A stretch of 64,000 nt of DNA from Antitrichia curtipendula. Taxonomy: Eukaryota > Streptophyta > Bryopsida > Hypnales > Leucodontaceae. Every line of letters begins with the position of its first letter. Position 1 is the first letter of the stretch. A program made the translations under genes and the position numbers. The stretch lies in NCBI GenBank assembly GCA_951230915.1, contig OX579641.1:5828001-5892000 (forward strand), given 5' to 3'. Of this stretch, positions 22,174 through 32,839 are shown one piece after another. Below the pieces are notes generated by a model. It did not search any database. It saw only the letters and a list, made by a program, of their open reading frames with translations, and had not been told where the DNA came from.

Positions 22174-25100
22174 ATGGCATCTTCTTCACAGCAGTCTACT
22201 AATGACCAGGTCTTTGTCTACTAATGATCATTGTTTGTATGGAATGTGGTCTAGGGTTTTTTTTGCCTTTGCTTCTTTTATCATTCCAAGTGAAAGCTAT
22301 AACACGCGTATATGAGCTGCAGACACCTGTTGCATCCTCACTAACATCACATTTGGTTGTTGTGTTTTTGGGATGGGCACAGGTGAGGCTCATGACCTCT
22401 TGGAATTTTTGGAGATACTTCATGCGAAAACTTGACCTTCCACTTAGATGATTTACTCTAGATTGTAATACTATGTACTATATTTATGAGCTGAAAAATT
22501 TTATTGAAAAAATGGGACATGGAAATGACTGATTTTCTTAGTGTTCTAGTTGCTTTATGCACAAGAAATGTCACATAAATATGATAAAAACTGAGAAGCT
22601 GGAAATGGTAGGAATATTGCCCAGGAATGGGGTGTACCAGAAAGGAATTTTTTCTAGCTTCCTATTTCAAGCATTAGTCACCTGATACATGAATTGAAAT
22701 CAACTTCTAGGAACGGAAAAAAATCTTAAATAGCAAAGGAACTATGGATTCTTACATCCAAGAAGCCTTCGAAAAATAGTGAATGCCATGATAGTAGTTC
22801 TTATATCACTCTATCCTTTATTTATGTCCTTTATAAGTAAAGCCACTTTTTTGGATGTGATGGGTGATAGTTATAAGAGTCTTTACGATTCTTATACCAC
22901 AAATGATACATGAGAGATTACATAAATGCCTTAGATGCTAATTGTAAAGCTCTAAGGTTTAGAATGATTGACTCAGAAAAACACCAATGCAGGTCAAGTC
23001 GAATGATACCATCAAACACACAGATGCTATCAAAGTGCAATTAAACCTTAACTGCCATGTTGGGGTTAAGTTGATGCTATCAAGTTCAAATAGCATTTTT
23101 GAAATTATTAAGATCACTAACTAAAGAATCTTGGTAAATCTACCACCTCACAGTTAATAATGTGACTGATTATAATGACATCCTTTGATGGCAGCTGGAT
23201 GGTTGGAATATCCACATGCTCTAGATAATTTCAAAGGCAAATGGGGGGATAATGAAGGCTCTCTGTTTACTAATTATTCAAAGGTAGTTACTGTTAGCTA
23301 CTAAGTCTGGTCTGACCCACTTAATGTAAGGTTGGATGGCATGGGTAGCAGCATGTTACTGTTGCAACATGATGGGGTAGAACCATGTGTTTAAGGCCCA
23401 TGGAGGCTAATTAGATCCTCCAGATCACTTAGACCATTCTGCATTATTGTTTTTTTGCACACTTGGAGATATTCGACTTAAACCAAGTTGGATCATGGGA
23501 GCTGCTTAGACAGTTTGACCAAGAACTGCTTAATGCACTCAAAGGCCTTGAAAGACTGGTCCTATCTAAAGTCTAAACTAGAGCTGGATGCTACAATCAG
23601 GACTGTTTGTTTTTTGGTTGGCCAAACAGTCTGCTTCATTTTCATTGTGGGATTTTTTACTGAGCTACTGGACTATCAATATGGCTGCTTCACAGGCTAA
23701 CTCTTCTCAGGTGGTTGATGGATTGAGAATGACGTTTTCTTACAAGTTTTTTTGTCTAAATTTTTCCTTGTGACAGCAATAACACGCGTTTGTGGGTTGA
23801 AGACACCTGATGTATCCTCACTAACTTTACATTTGTTTGTTTGGTTTTTGGGATGGGCACAGGTGAGGCCCACAACCTCTCGGAGAATGATTGGATGCAA
23901 GATCTACATCACATTCCTCAAAACTTGTAGTTTTTTATACATATGTCTTAGAAATTTTACATTTGAACACTAAGTATGTAAAAGTTCTATTGCTTGATAG
24001 ACCACACTTTGTTGCCTATCTTCTTGTCCCTATGGTTGTTAGTTTTGAAAAAATTTATGGATATAGAAATAATACATATCTTGGCATTGATACTAGTTAA
24101 GAGCAATGATGCCCTTGTTGCTAAAAGCTAAAGCTATACTTAGACTTTTTTTGCATGGAATTGGAACAAACAATGGATTAGAGGTACTACCATAGCAAAA
24201 CAAGCTTACTGCAATAACTTAGTGAGATATAAACAGGAGAACATCTGTTCCTGTAATGCGATTATTTAGATTGAAAAACACTAGATAAGTGCCCTAGTTC
24301 TAGGGATGTTCCAGAAAAGCCCTTTCTTTTTTAAGATTCCTATTCCAAGTATTAGTTTCTTTATTGAGAAATACTCATGTTTTATAAATCTCACACTTTT
24401 TGAGATATAACAATGAGCTCATTTACATATGCTAGAATTAAAGACATATGGTGTGCCAAAAGCCTTAAATAAGCCCTATTTCACATAGGCTAAAGGTTTT
24501 TTGAAAAATGATGCAATGATATCTTGTCACACAAACAAAATCGAAAGATTTTAAAGCACTTTGTATTAGATCCTCAATGTGCAATTAATCCTTATTCCAT
24601 AGAATGGTTCATTTTATGCTATAGGTTGTAACCAAAAATTGGTGACTCTACATTTATGACTTGGGTCAAAAAGCATAAGTGCTTTGAAATTAAACCAGAA
24701 AGCATGGTTCCCTTACATACGAGCAAATAAAACCAGAACTTATGGTTCCTTCACATAGGGCCAAAGACTTGGTTAACTATTTTACTAAAGACTGATTAAG
24801 ACAATCAGGCCTATGGTCAAAATATGACGTGAAGCAAGGCATTTAGCATTAAATCCTACCATCAAAACTACGCATAGGGATACCAATTTGGGTCCCGACA
24901 CACTACAACAGTCTGGCTCAGCTGGCCGAAATTAAAAGGCAGCCTGGCTCAACTGGCCGAAATTAAAAGGCAGCCTGGATCTGTTGGCCGAAATTGAAAG
25001 GCAGCCTGGGTCTGCTGGCCGAAATTAAAAGGCAGAGTATCATCCGAGATGACAGAACGGATGGGATTTTTTAATATAAAACACCGTTGAAGCTGACAGA

Positions 25101-25541
25101 TTAACAACCTGTCCCTGCATTTACGAAACAAGCTGGTGGTTAGTGGAACACAAGGAGTGATCAGCTTTCTGTTACCTTCGGGGTACATTGAGCAGTCTAG
25201 TTACTTTTTTTGAGAGTTAAGCTACAGTTTAGCTGGCCTGTGCTATTTTTTGGACACACTGTTCAAACTGCTTGTTCATAATAGTGTTTTGAGGATTACT
25301 AGTGACATCATGTCGTCATCTCAAGCATCTCAGAATGCCACCAACAATCAGGTTCAGAGGAGTTTTTTCAAAAAGATTTTTTCATACATTTGTAATTTTT
25401 TGTTTATTATGTTTATTTTGCCCCTTGTGAAAGCAATAACACACATTGTGGTCTATAGACACCCGTTGCACCTCACTAACTTGACATTGGCTTGTTTTTG
25501 TTCTTGGGATGGGCACAGGTGAGGGCCACAATCTCTTGGAG
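22174..25541 (+). repeat. Three diverged tandem units with a shared short first exon
   Basis: Three units, about 1.5 and 1.65 kb apart. Each has a short ATG frame rich in Ser/Gln/Asn ending at a CAG|GT donor: MASSSQQSTNDQ (22,174-22,209), MAASQANSSQ (23,681-23,710) and MSSSQASQNATNNQ (25,310-25,351). Each is followed by a conserved ~115-bp block with ATAACACGCGT or ACACAC, CCTCACTAAC and GGGATGGGCACAGGTGAG (22,288-22,402; 23,771-23,882; 25,427-25,541). Scattered similarity continues further downstream (for example TTCCTATTCCAAGTATTAG). They look like repeated promoter plus first-exon segments of one gene, function unknown. No downstream coding exon was found. Confidence 0.6.
24909..25032. repeat. 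31-bp tandem repeat, four copies
   Basis: Four consecutive 31-bp units of the form CAGCCTGGCTCAACTGGCCG plus AAATTAAAAGG. They differ by a few substitutions. Confidence 0.93.
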
Positions 25542-26930
25542 CAAGTATTCATTTTGGCAAAAAACTACATCTTGTGGAAAATTTCTTGATGTCTTGAGTT
25601 CTAAGTACCTTGGATAGGATTTAGACATTTTTTTGAGCTTATCTATGGGATTACCTTGTTAAAACCATATATTTTGTATGATGTGACAACTAGAAGTAAT
25701 GACTATATATCTTGGACAAAAAATAAGATTTTAAGTTGTATATGTTTACCATCTCCTAGGTTTACATAACTTGCAAAAATAGGATAATAGTTCATTCTAT
25801 TGAGCATATCCCTAGGTTTGGAAAAAAATAGGGTATTATTTTATACTCCTAGTTTTAAATGGAAAAATGGAATTTTGTTTTATCCTTATTTCCTCTACTA
25901 TTACATGTCTGAAAAAAAATATGATTTACCATATATCTTCCCTCTGAGTTTTTTTAAATTCTTAGAGTTGTCTCTTATGACAAAGAACTATGAGACAAAT
26001 ACATATACAAGCTTACTATCCAAACACAAATTTAGCACAGTTCCACCAAGATATTAACTTACAAGTCTGTAGATAGAACACTGAAATGGAAACTAAGCAA
26101 TAGGAAATAGATAGAATCATGCCTGAAGAGGATGTTCCAGATAAAAGTTCTTATTTTTTTGGAGAATTGTGAGTTCCTTGCTGTCATGGCATATATATCT
26201 CATGCTTCATGCATGAAGAATTATCTTAGGACAATAAATTGATGTTCTCTGTAAATGGCAAAGCATCGAATATGAATTCGGGATTCCTTGGCTCACTAGG
26301 AAACTGACAGTGTTCAAAGCTAGGTTCGCTTTGCTGAAAGTATCATTGACCCTCAAAGTCCCTTGCAACGATGCCATTTTTGAATGCAACGAAATTCCAC
26401 ATGTTAGTGAGGATTTGAAATACCGGTCAAGATTCGAATTCGAAATTTTCTGGTAGGAAATCAAGAGCCGCATGCCCTCCCTTCATGTTGTCAGGGCCGC
26501 GCGGATATGGAAAGATCGGTCAACATAAGCGGGAAACGGCAGAGCACGTAATCCCTCGACTTGTTGAATGCGGCGCGTCATTCAAGATCTAATCCAACAT
26601 CCGACATGAAGGAACGCGCCTCCAATTCAAAATGTCAAGGTGGGAATTCGGAGCTCGAGAATTCCAACCCAGTTCAGTCATAAGCTTTGAGGAACCTGAA
26701 GCTTTCTCTTTTCTGCACTTGATTATGCTGTGGAGGCTTTGGAGTGAGCAAGTCGTGCTGCTTGCTAGTGCCATTTCCTCTTGTTGCTGGCACAGAAGGC
26801 TCTCAACTGATCCAGTCGTTGCAAGGTATGCTACCGAGACTTCCAATTTCATTGCTCATGATTGCTTCGTTGATTTCGCTTCGCTCTAGACAACCCAGCT
26901 GTTCCTCAGATGAGAAACAGGCATCTGCGG

Positions 26931-26951
26931 AGAGAGAGAGAGAGAGAGAGA
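26931..26951. repeat. GA dinucleotide microsatellite
   Basis: About ten consecutive AG repeats. Confidence 0.95.
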
Positions 26952-27166
26952 TAAGATCCGGGAAGAGCAGTGGCTGCATTTAGTTTGTTCATTGTCCTCG
27001 ACTGCAGTCGGATTAGATCAAGATTCAGCTCCTGAGAAGGATGGAATAGAGGTCTAGGTGTACGTGGATACAATGATCATGTAGTATGGAGACGACAATG
27101 TTGTATGTATATGATGTCTTATATCCACGGAATACGTATACGTATGTTTGAATGTACAGAATGACT

Positions 27167-30100
27167 ATCGTGTGATCCCACGATAGTTTGCTTGGCTGTT
27201 CAACAACCCCTATTATGTGTAGTTATTGTAGGATCTTGCGATGTCTACATCATGGGATCCCACGACAGAAGTGCTGGGGCTTCCCTTTGTTTTGGATCAG
27301 GAGACCTCTACATAGATTAACTTGTGGTGCAGCCTATCGTGTCCTCCGTTTTCACGGAGGTATCGTGAGATCTCACGATGTCTACATTACGGCATTTGGC
27401 AGTCGGAGCTTTTGGTTCAGAGTCGGATCAGGGGATCTCACGATAGTTGATCTTGGTCTGCCACTTGTAGTCTTCACCAAATATTTTTAGAAATGGGGAA
27501 TCGTGGGATCGCATGATAGATGAATCCCGAGGTTTCTCTATCGTCTTATCCAGGGATGACTTGATAGCTCTGGCAGAGGATCTCGTGTCAGTCGTATTAC
27601 GAAGTTATATGATACCATTTTCCGGGGATGGTAGTCTACATCCATGTTAGGGGCATCAAATCGAGCCTAGTTTGGAATCCTGTACGTGTAATTCTTAGCG
27701 CGATTCCAAATAATGCAAGCGACAATATCGCTTGGTTACAAAACAAACCATCCCTAGTTTTCTTTGTACATACATCGTGAGATCTCCTGATGAGGAAAAC
27801 AGACGGTTGATAATGACCATTCCTCTTCTGATCACATGGTGATGTTGCATTGCATGACCTTGACTATAATGAGATGGATTCAATATGTTCTACGCCTTGT
27901 TTAGCATATCTGCTTTCACATGATTCAAAATGTTTGGGCAGATGTCGTATCCTGTACTGGGCATGTGCTATGAATTCTGTCCTTGCCCTGCCTAACTCTG
28001 TCCAGCCTTCATCCTATTCGCAGATAATTGTGCTCCACTAGTTTTCTCTTCTCCAAGAAGTTCATCATTCATGATGGTCTCAACGCGTCATTCAAATGCT
28101 GGTGCAATAATTCCTCATTGCGAAGGACCAGGCGTGCATGGTGAATCGCAAGCCTCCAGTGGTGCACCTGAACCATTCGCCAATGGTGATTGGATTAGGC
28201 TGTTTGCTTATGGCTTCGGTGAAGTTGGAGCAGGGATGGTAAAGGTGGTTCGACCAGAGGGTCAGTGGCTTAGTGTGCCCATCCCGTTGGAGCCGTGGAC
28301 TTACATTTTAGTTTGGGCTCAGTCTATCAAACCCGAATTTCAAAGTTTAAGGTGCGCACCCGTTCAGATAGGGGTGAGATCTTTGGGGGACGCTCAAGAA
28401 CGGATAGTTCTGTGGAGAGCCGCCGACGTCGTCAGATCATCAGGAGATCCCCCGATGGATGCACGTCCGTATATACGAGAAGGAGCCTGGTGGGGTCTAG
28501 ATGTGCATCGGAAAGACTCGAGCGGTGTCATATTGTCGTTGGGTCGAATATTCAGTTGGAGGCCAGATGATCATTTTCAGGATGAAACACTTGGTGAGGA
28601 CCACGTGGGTGTGACAATCCGCGAGGTTTTTGTGGGGAATGAAGAGGATGTTATGTCTCACGCTCGGTGGCCACTGTCTGAGTGCTGGTTCCCGAATGGT
28701 CGGTCCTTGGAGGAGACCGTGCATCATTTTTCAGTAGTTCCGGACTTGGACGACCCTCTGGCTTATTTCGGCGGCAAAATGAAAGCTCCGTATCGATTCG
28801 TAGTTCGTAAGCCATGTTTGGACGTGACGGATTCACTGTACGATCGGAAAACTATTGACGATGAGATTCGGGAGGTCACCTTGTCGAAATGCTGCAATCG
28901 TTTATGTTGCCAGCACTTCAACCAGTTCTAGACACTCCTTGTGAGGCAGAAATACTACTTGAAGGCATTTGAGGACCGCCGCGAGTATGGCATCTCTGTC
29001 GGAGGACAACTTCATGAGCTTGACGGAAATCGGAAGAGAAAATTCGTCACATTAATGGGGATGGAGGTTTGTGCCACGGTATGGTACATAATTCACGGTA
29101 TCCCGAAGTCGACATACCATAGTTACATAGAGAAGTATAACGAGGGCACTGTTTCGAGAACGCACGGAAACAAGGGCGTTAAGCGCCCACGGATTCGAAC
29201 TGTCCAAGTCACTGGAACTATGAAATCCATCATAGACGAGAACGCAGACCAAATGCCCCATCAAATGCGTGGAATCGGGAACGGGTGAGTAGACACGCTG
29301 AAGTTCTTGCCTGCGGGACGAAACTGGAAACGCGTCCAGGCAGATGCCAACAAGGTATTTGTCTTACTCCTTGCTCAATGCGTGGCTGCTTGTGATTTCC
29401 TAAAATGGGATGTGATCATCGTGTGATCTCATGATGTTCTCTTGGATGTTGGGTGTTCAACTTTGCAGTTCTTCATTGTCAGTTGTACCCAGGCTAATGT
29501 GCGGTTCTCTTTCCTGTGCAGCTCAATGCGGACTATGGACTTCCTCCTGTCAGTCAGTCCACTATCAATAGACTGAGGAAGGAGCACTTCAACAATGTTT
29601 ATATTAAGCCTGTTGGAAGTTCGTTTGCAAAGTGTAGCACATGCGACTAGCTTCAGCAATTTCTTCTTAAATCACCGAAGGGGTGCCCTCAGTATGTGGA
29701 GTTCATGAAGCAACGCACTGAACATCTCAATCACCAAGCTTCTTGCCGTCGACTGTATGCGTCTTGGCGTGAGGAATCCAAACAAAACCCTCAGGAGATA
29801 TTGTGTATAATTCACGACAAGATGGATACAGCCAAGACGGCTTTACCAAGAATGCGGGTGACCACGAAGGCCACGGCGGGGTTGGGACAACTTCCACTTA
29901 GCGTTACTGGTATGGTAGCCCATGGTCATGCTGATGGGGCTTACGCCCATTATGCTTCGTCTTGCTGGCCAGGAGATTCCAACTTCACAATTTCCTCGCT
30001 GGCCAGACTCTTGCGCCGGTTGGAGGGTCCACCGATTCGAGAGACAAGCGACCTGTTCCCGTATCCGCCGGCTAATCCGATGTTTGAGGCTCTTCTAAGG

Positions 30101-32785
30101 GGGAAGTCTAGATGTTTGGACAGCTTAACCCTTGTTGAACAAGGAGCTCAGGTCGGCTCCACTCCTCTTCTCCGAAATTTGTATCTTCAGCTTGACAACT
30201 CTGCTAAGGATAACAAGAACCAGTACCTCATGGCGTTCTTGTCCCTGTTGACTGCACGAGGTGTCTTTAAAGAAATTCAAGTTGGTTTTCTGCTTGTGGG
30301 ACACACTCATGAAGACATCAATGCGTATTTCAGCCATCTCTCGAAGGCCTTGAAGAGCAAAAACACTTTTGTTGTCGCGGACCTTATGAAGGCGTTCATG
30401 CAATCTCAGGAACTGTCATTTATGCCGGAGTTCATACAGGAAGTGGGGGACTTCAAGTCGTTCATAAAGGGTTACCAGAGCAATGGCTCCGCTAGACTAA
30501 TTGGACTAGGAGAGATGCATCTTTTCAAGTTCTACGTGGATAGTGATGGAGTCCCAGTCATGAAATATAAGAAGTCAGCAGTGGACTCGAAGTGGCTACC
30601 GTCTGATAAGCCGTCAACCCGCCTTTGGAAGCAAGACCGCAATGGTCGGCCAATGCTCCTTCATGGGTTTCCAAAGCCTGTTCCATTCAAGCCAATGTGG
30701 GGCAGTGAGGTTCCTAAACCAACGGGAAATCAAGAGAAGGCTAAGGAAATGGCACGAAAGGCAACCGTGAATAAGGGATTCATGCTAATAGGCCTAGAGA
30801 AGTACATTCAATATTGGCAGAACGGAATGTCCAAATGCGACGGATTTGCGATGGCGTTCGGTCCATATGTGGAATATTGGAAGCGCGTGCTGATCGAGTT
30901 GAAGGAACCATTACCTGAATGTGCTGCTGAATTAGTGGAGGGTTTCTGGCCGAAGTACGATTGGAGGGTGCCTCGCACTGAAGGACCTCTCGCGAGGTTC
31001 ACTGGGAATCCCTTCGACGTGATTCCGGAGGAGGAGGATCTCGAACCTTACTGCGGCCCTGCAAATGAAGTGCCTCTGGAAAGCTTCAATCCTTGGCTTG
31101 ACATACGCCCAGGGTCATGGGTGCTTCTGAGACCCGAAAACCCAGCAATCTGTGCTGTATGGCAAGGAAGAGCACTATCTGCCATATGCAAAGTCAATGG
31201 AGATGCAAATAACGGGAAGTTCTTGATACAGTATTGGCGACCGGATAACTCGGAGAGTACCATGGAATTGAGGTACCGGAATTGCTAGGAGGGTAAGTGG
31301 GTTGTTGAGAGAAGGGCCCCAGAATGGGTGGATGCTACTTGTGTTGTGTATTCGAACTGGTCCAAGATAGTAGATCCGAAGTCACGGACAATTCCAAAGA
31401 AGAGTAGGGAGGCTGCCTTAGTAAATTTGAATCGGGCAAACGAGGTTGACCCTTGATGGACTCCCCTGTTTGGATCTTCCCGATCATCGGGAGATCTTCT
31501 GATCCTTTCTACGGGCCATGCCGCCATCGTGAGATCTCCTGATGAAATCTCCAACCACTTAGCGCAGTCAAGAGTTGTACTTTTGTATTTGAGTATGACT
31601 GCTTGTAGACACCATTTTCTTGCAGCTGTTGTCTGTGACATGTAATACCGTATGTCGGCATAATGATAACATCTATTTCGGTATGCTGCGGTTTAATCTC
31701 TGCATGCAACTTAGGATCATTTTGCGTATACCTGAAGTGTGGCTTCGGCTTTCTCTGATGTGTTGCATTGCATGTGGTTCATGTTTGTATCAGATTAAAA
31801 GTGCAGTGCTTGGATTATGCGTACTTCAGTATTAATTTGTGTTTGCAATTTATTTCTTCTCACATTTAGTGAACGAGGGAATTCTGCTTTCATGGATTTC
31901 TTGATCTTTAGTCTCAAGAAGTAGGCAACCAGGTAGAGACCATTTCTAGTAGTGAGAGAGACTCCATGTTCCTTTCACACAATCTGTTACTATTTCTGAT
32001 GGAACAATATACTTGCCATTATTCATCTAGAGTCAGATTGGCAATGTCTTAGTCTCTACACATTCCTCTATTTGCCTTTCTACAAATTTCATCGGGGGAT
32101 CTCCTGGTGTACCACTAGAGGTCAGCCATGATGTACATTTGCTGCAAAAGGGATTCTAGTTACGAACGCAGTCGTGGACCTCCGCGTGAATGAGTGGTTA
32201 ATAATATATGGTGAGTGTTGGCATTTAATCAGAAACCATCACTTTGTTATAGATGATTACATTGCTTGACAATGTTAGTACTCTATCGGGGGATCTCACG
32301 TTGAAATCATGACGGCGGACGTTTTTCCTAAGAGGAAATCTTCATTTGATAATTATGTAATCATCTCCTACTCTTTGAGACAATCTCTTACATCATGTCT
32401 TCTTGTGAATCATATACTGTTCTGGAGGACTGTAAGTATAGCACTTGCATTGTACCACAAGAGTTGAGATAGGGATTCATATGGGTGATGGGAGCTATAT
32501 TTGCTTCAAGCACTTTTCATCGAGAGATCTCTCAATACTTTTCGGGACGTCGTTCTACTGCTAATGAGATCCTCAAATATTGGATACCTTGGTCGGATTT
32601 CTCCCAATCCAGTAGTGCAAACTTCTGTACAGTAATTATCGAGCAATGTCTGAAGAATTCGAGTCATTTCTATACAGACAAAGCAGTTCATGCAGTAGTA
32701 ACGATTGCAAAACTTGATGCATGCATAACCATCATACATAGGGAAATCTCCTGATACAGAGGAAAACATCGGGGGATTTTGCCAC
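27167..32785. repeat. Dispersed 18-bp palindrome family, block 2 (~18 copies)
   Basis: Same family as block 1. Approximate starts: 27,167; 27,225; 27,249; 27,296; 27,362 (perfect); 27,427; 27,500; 27,548; 27,774; 28,439 (inside the DUF7869 reading frame); 29,418 (in an intron); 31,486; 31,526; 32,091; 32,285; 32,519; 32,738; 32,768. The last lies about 24 bp from the right TIR. Eight copies crowd into 27,167-27,565, upstream of the DUF7869 gene, so this may be a regulatory or recombination region. Confidence 0.9.
28071..31456 (+). pseudogene. DUF7869-like (D/D/E-type) transposase of inner element, with four nonsense codons
   Basis: Exon 1 runs from ATG 28,071 to the donor AAG|GTATTTG at 29,354; exon 2 from GTGCAG|CTC (29,522) to a TGA at 31,454-31,456. 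In-frame stops interrupt it at 28,929 (TAG), 29,286 (TGA), 29,648 (TAG) and 31,286 (TAG), with clear homology to the outer copy on both sides. Order of regions: an N-terminal region of unknown fold, a Cys-rich segment (SKCCNRLCCQHF), a KCSTCD zinc-like pair, the first acidic motif IIHDKMDTAKTAL, the second LQLDNSAKDNKNQYL, the third LLVGHTHEDINAYF, and a C-terminal SH3/BAH-like stretch (PGSWVLLRP). The three acidic motifs look like a D/D/E RNase H-fold catalytic triad. One 18-bp palindrome (28,439) is read in frame as SSGDPPM. Not functional as it stands unless the stops are bypassed. Confidence 0.78.
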
Positions 32786-32808
32786 TTCCTTAATTCTGGA
32801 CTACCCCC
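31457..32808. other. Right subterminal region of inner element
   Basis: No gene seen. It holds seven palindrome copies and ends at the TIR. AT-rich, with no strong secondary repeats. Confidence 0.6.
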
Positions 32809-32839
32809 AGTCCAAAAGTAGTTAAATAGGGCATTCTTA
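32809..32839 (-). repeat. Right TIR of inner element + target duplication TTCTTA
   Basis: 25-bp perfect inverted copy of 8,252-8,276, ending in GGGCA at 32,833 and followed by TTCTTA (32,834-32,839), the same six bases that precede the left TIR. Confidence 0.88.

Larger units (their letters stand above)
18290..27160. other. Palindrome-free core of inner element, possible nested insertion
   Basis: None of the 18-bp palindromes occurs here, although they are dense on both sides. Imperfect direct repeats lie near the edges (18,287-18,310 and 27,028-27,055, both reading GCTCCTG...GGATGGA...GGTCT). Contents: a foldback at 19,076-19,225, poly-T stretches, a telomere-like tract, a triplicated unit (22.1-26.2 kb), a 31-bp tandem repeat and a GA microsatellite (26,931-26,951). 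From 26,480 to 27,050 the GC content is higher, without a recognisable gene. No TIR or LTR was found for an insertion, so its nature is open. Confidence 0.5.
8252..32833. mobile_element. Inner giant TIR element, 24.6 kb, with 18-bp palindrome repeats
   Basis: The first 25 bases (start TGCCCTATTTAACTACTTTT, 8,252-8,276) are repeated perfectly inverted at 32,809-32,833. The element is flanked by the 6-bp direct repeat TTCTTA (8,246-8,251 and 32,834-32,839). All ~40 copies of the 18-bp palindrome lie between 8,672 and 32,785, which confirms the boundaries independently. Cargo: a leftward gene joining ParB, methyltransferase-like and FCP1-like phosphatase domains, a membrane-protein ORF, and a rightward DUF7869 transposase-like pseudogene. 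A block at 18.3-27.1 kb lacks palindromes and may be a later insertion. The gene plan matches the outer element, but the TIRs differ, so the two are separate families of one superfamily. Confidence 0.85.

Noticed and set aside
8672..32785. CRISPR-like array made of the 18-bp palindromes
   Set aside because: Spacing is irregular (tens to thousands of bases), copies fall inside exons, the organism is eukaryotic and no cas-like genes are present.
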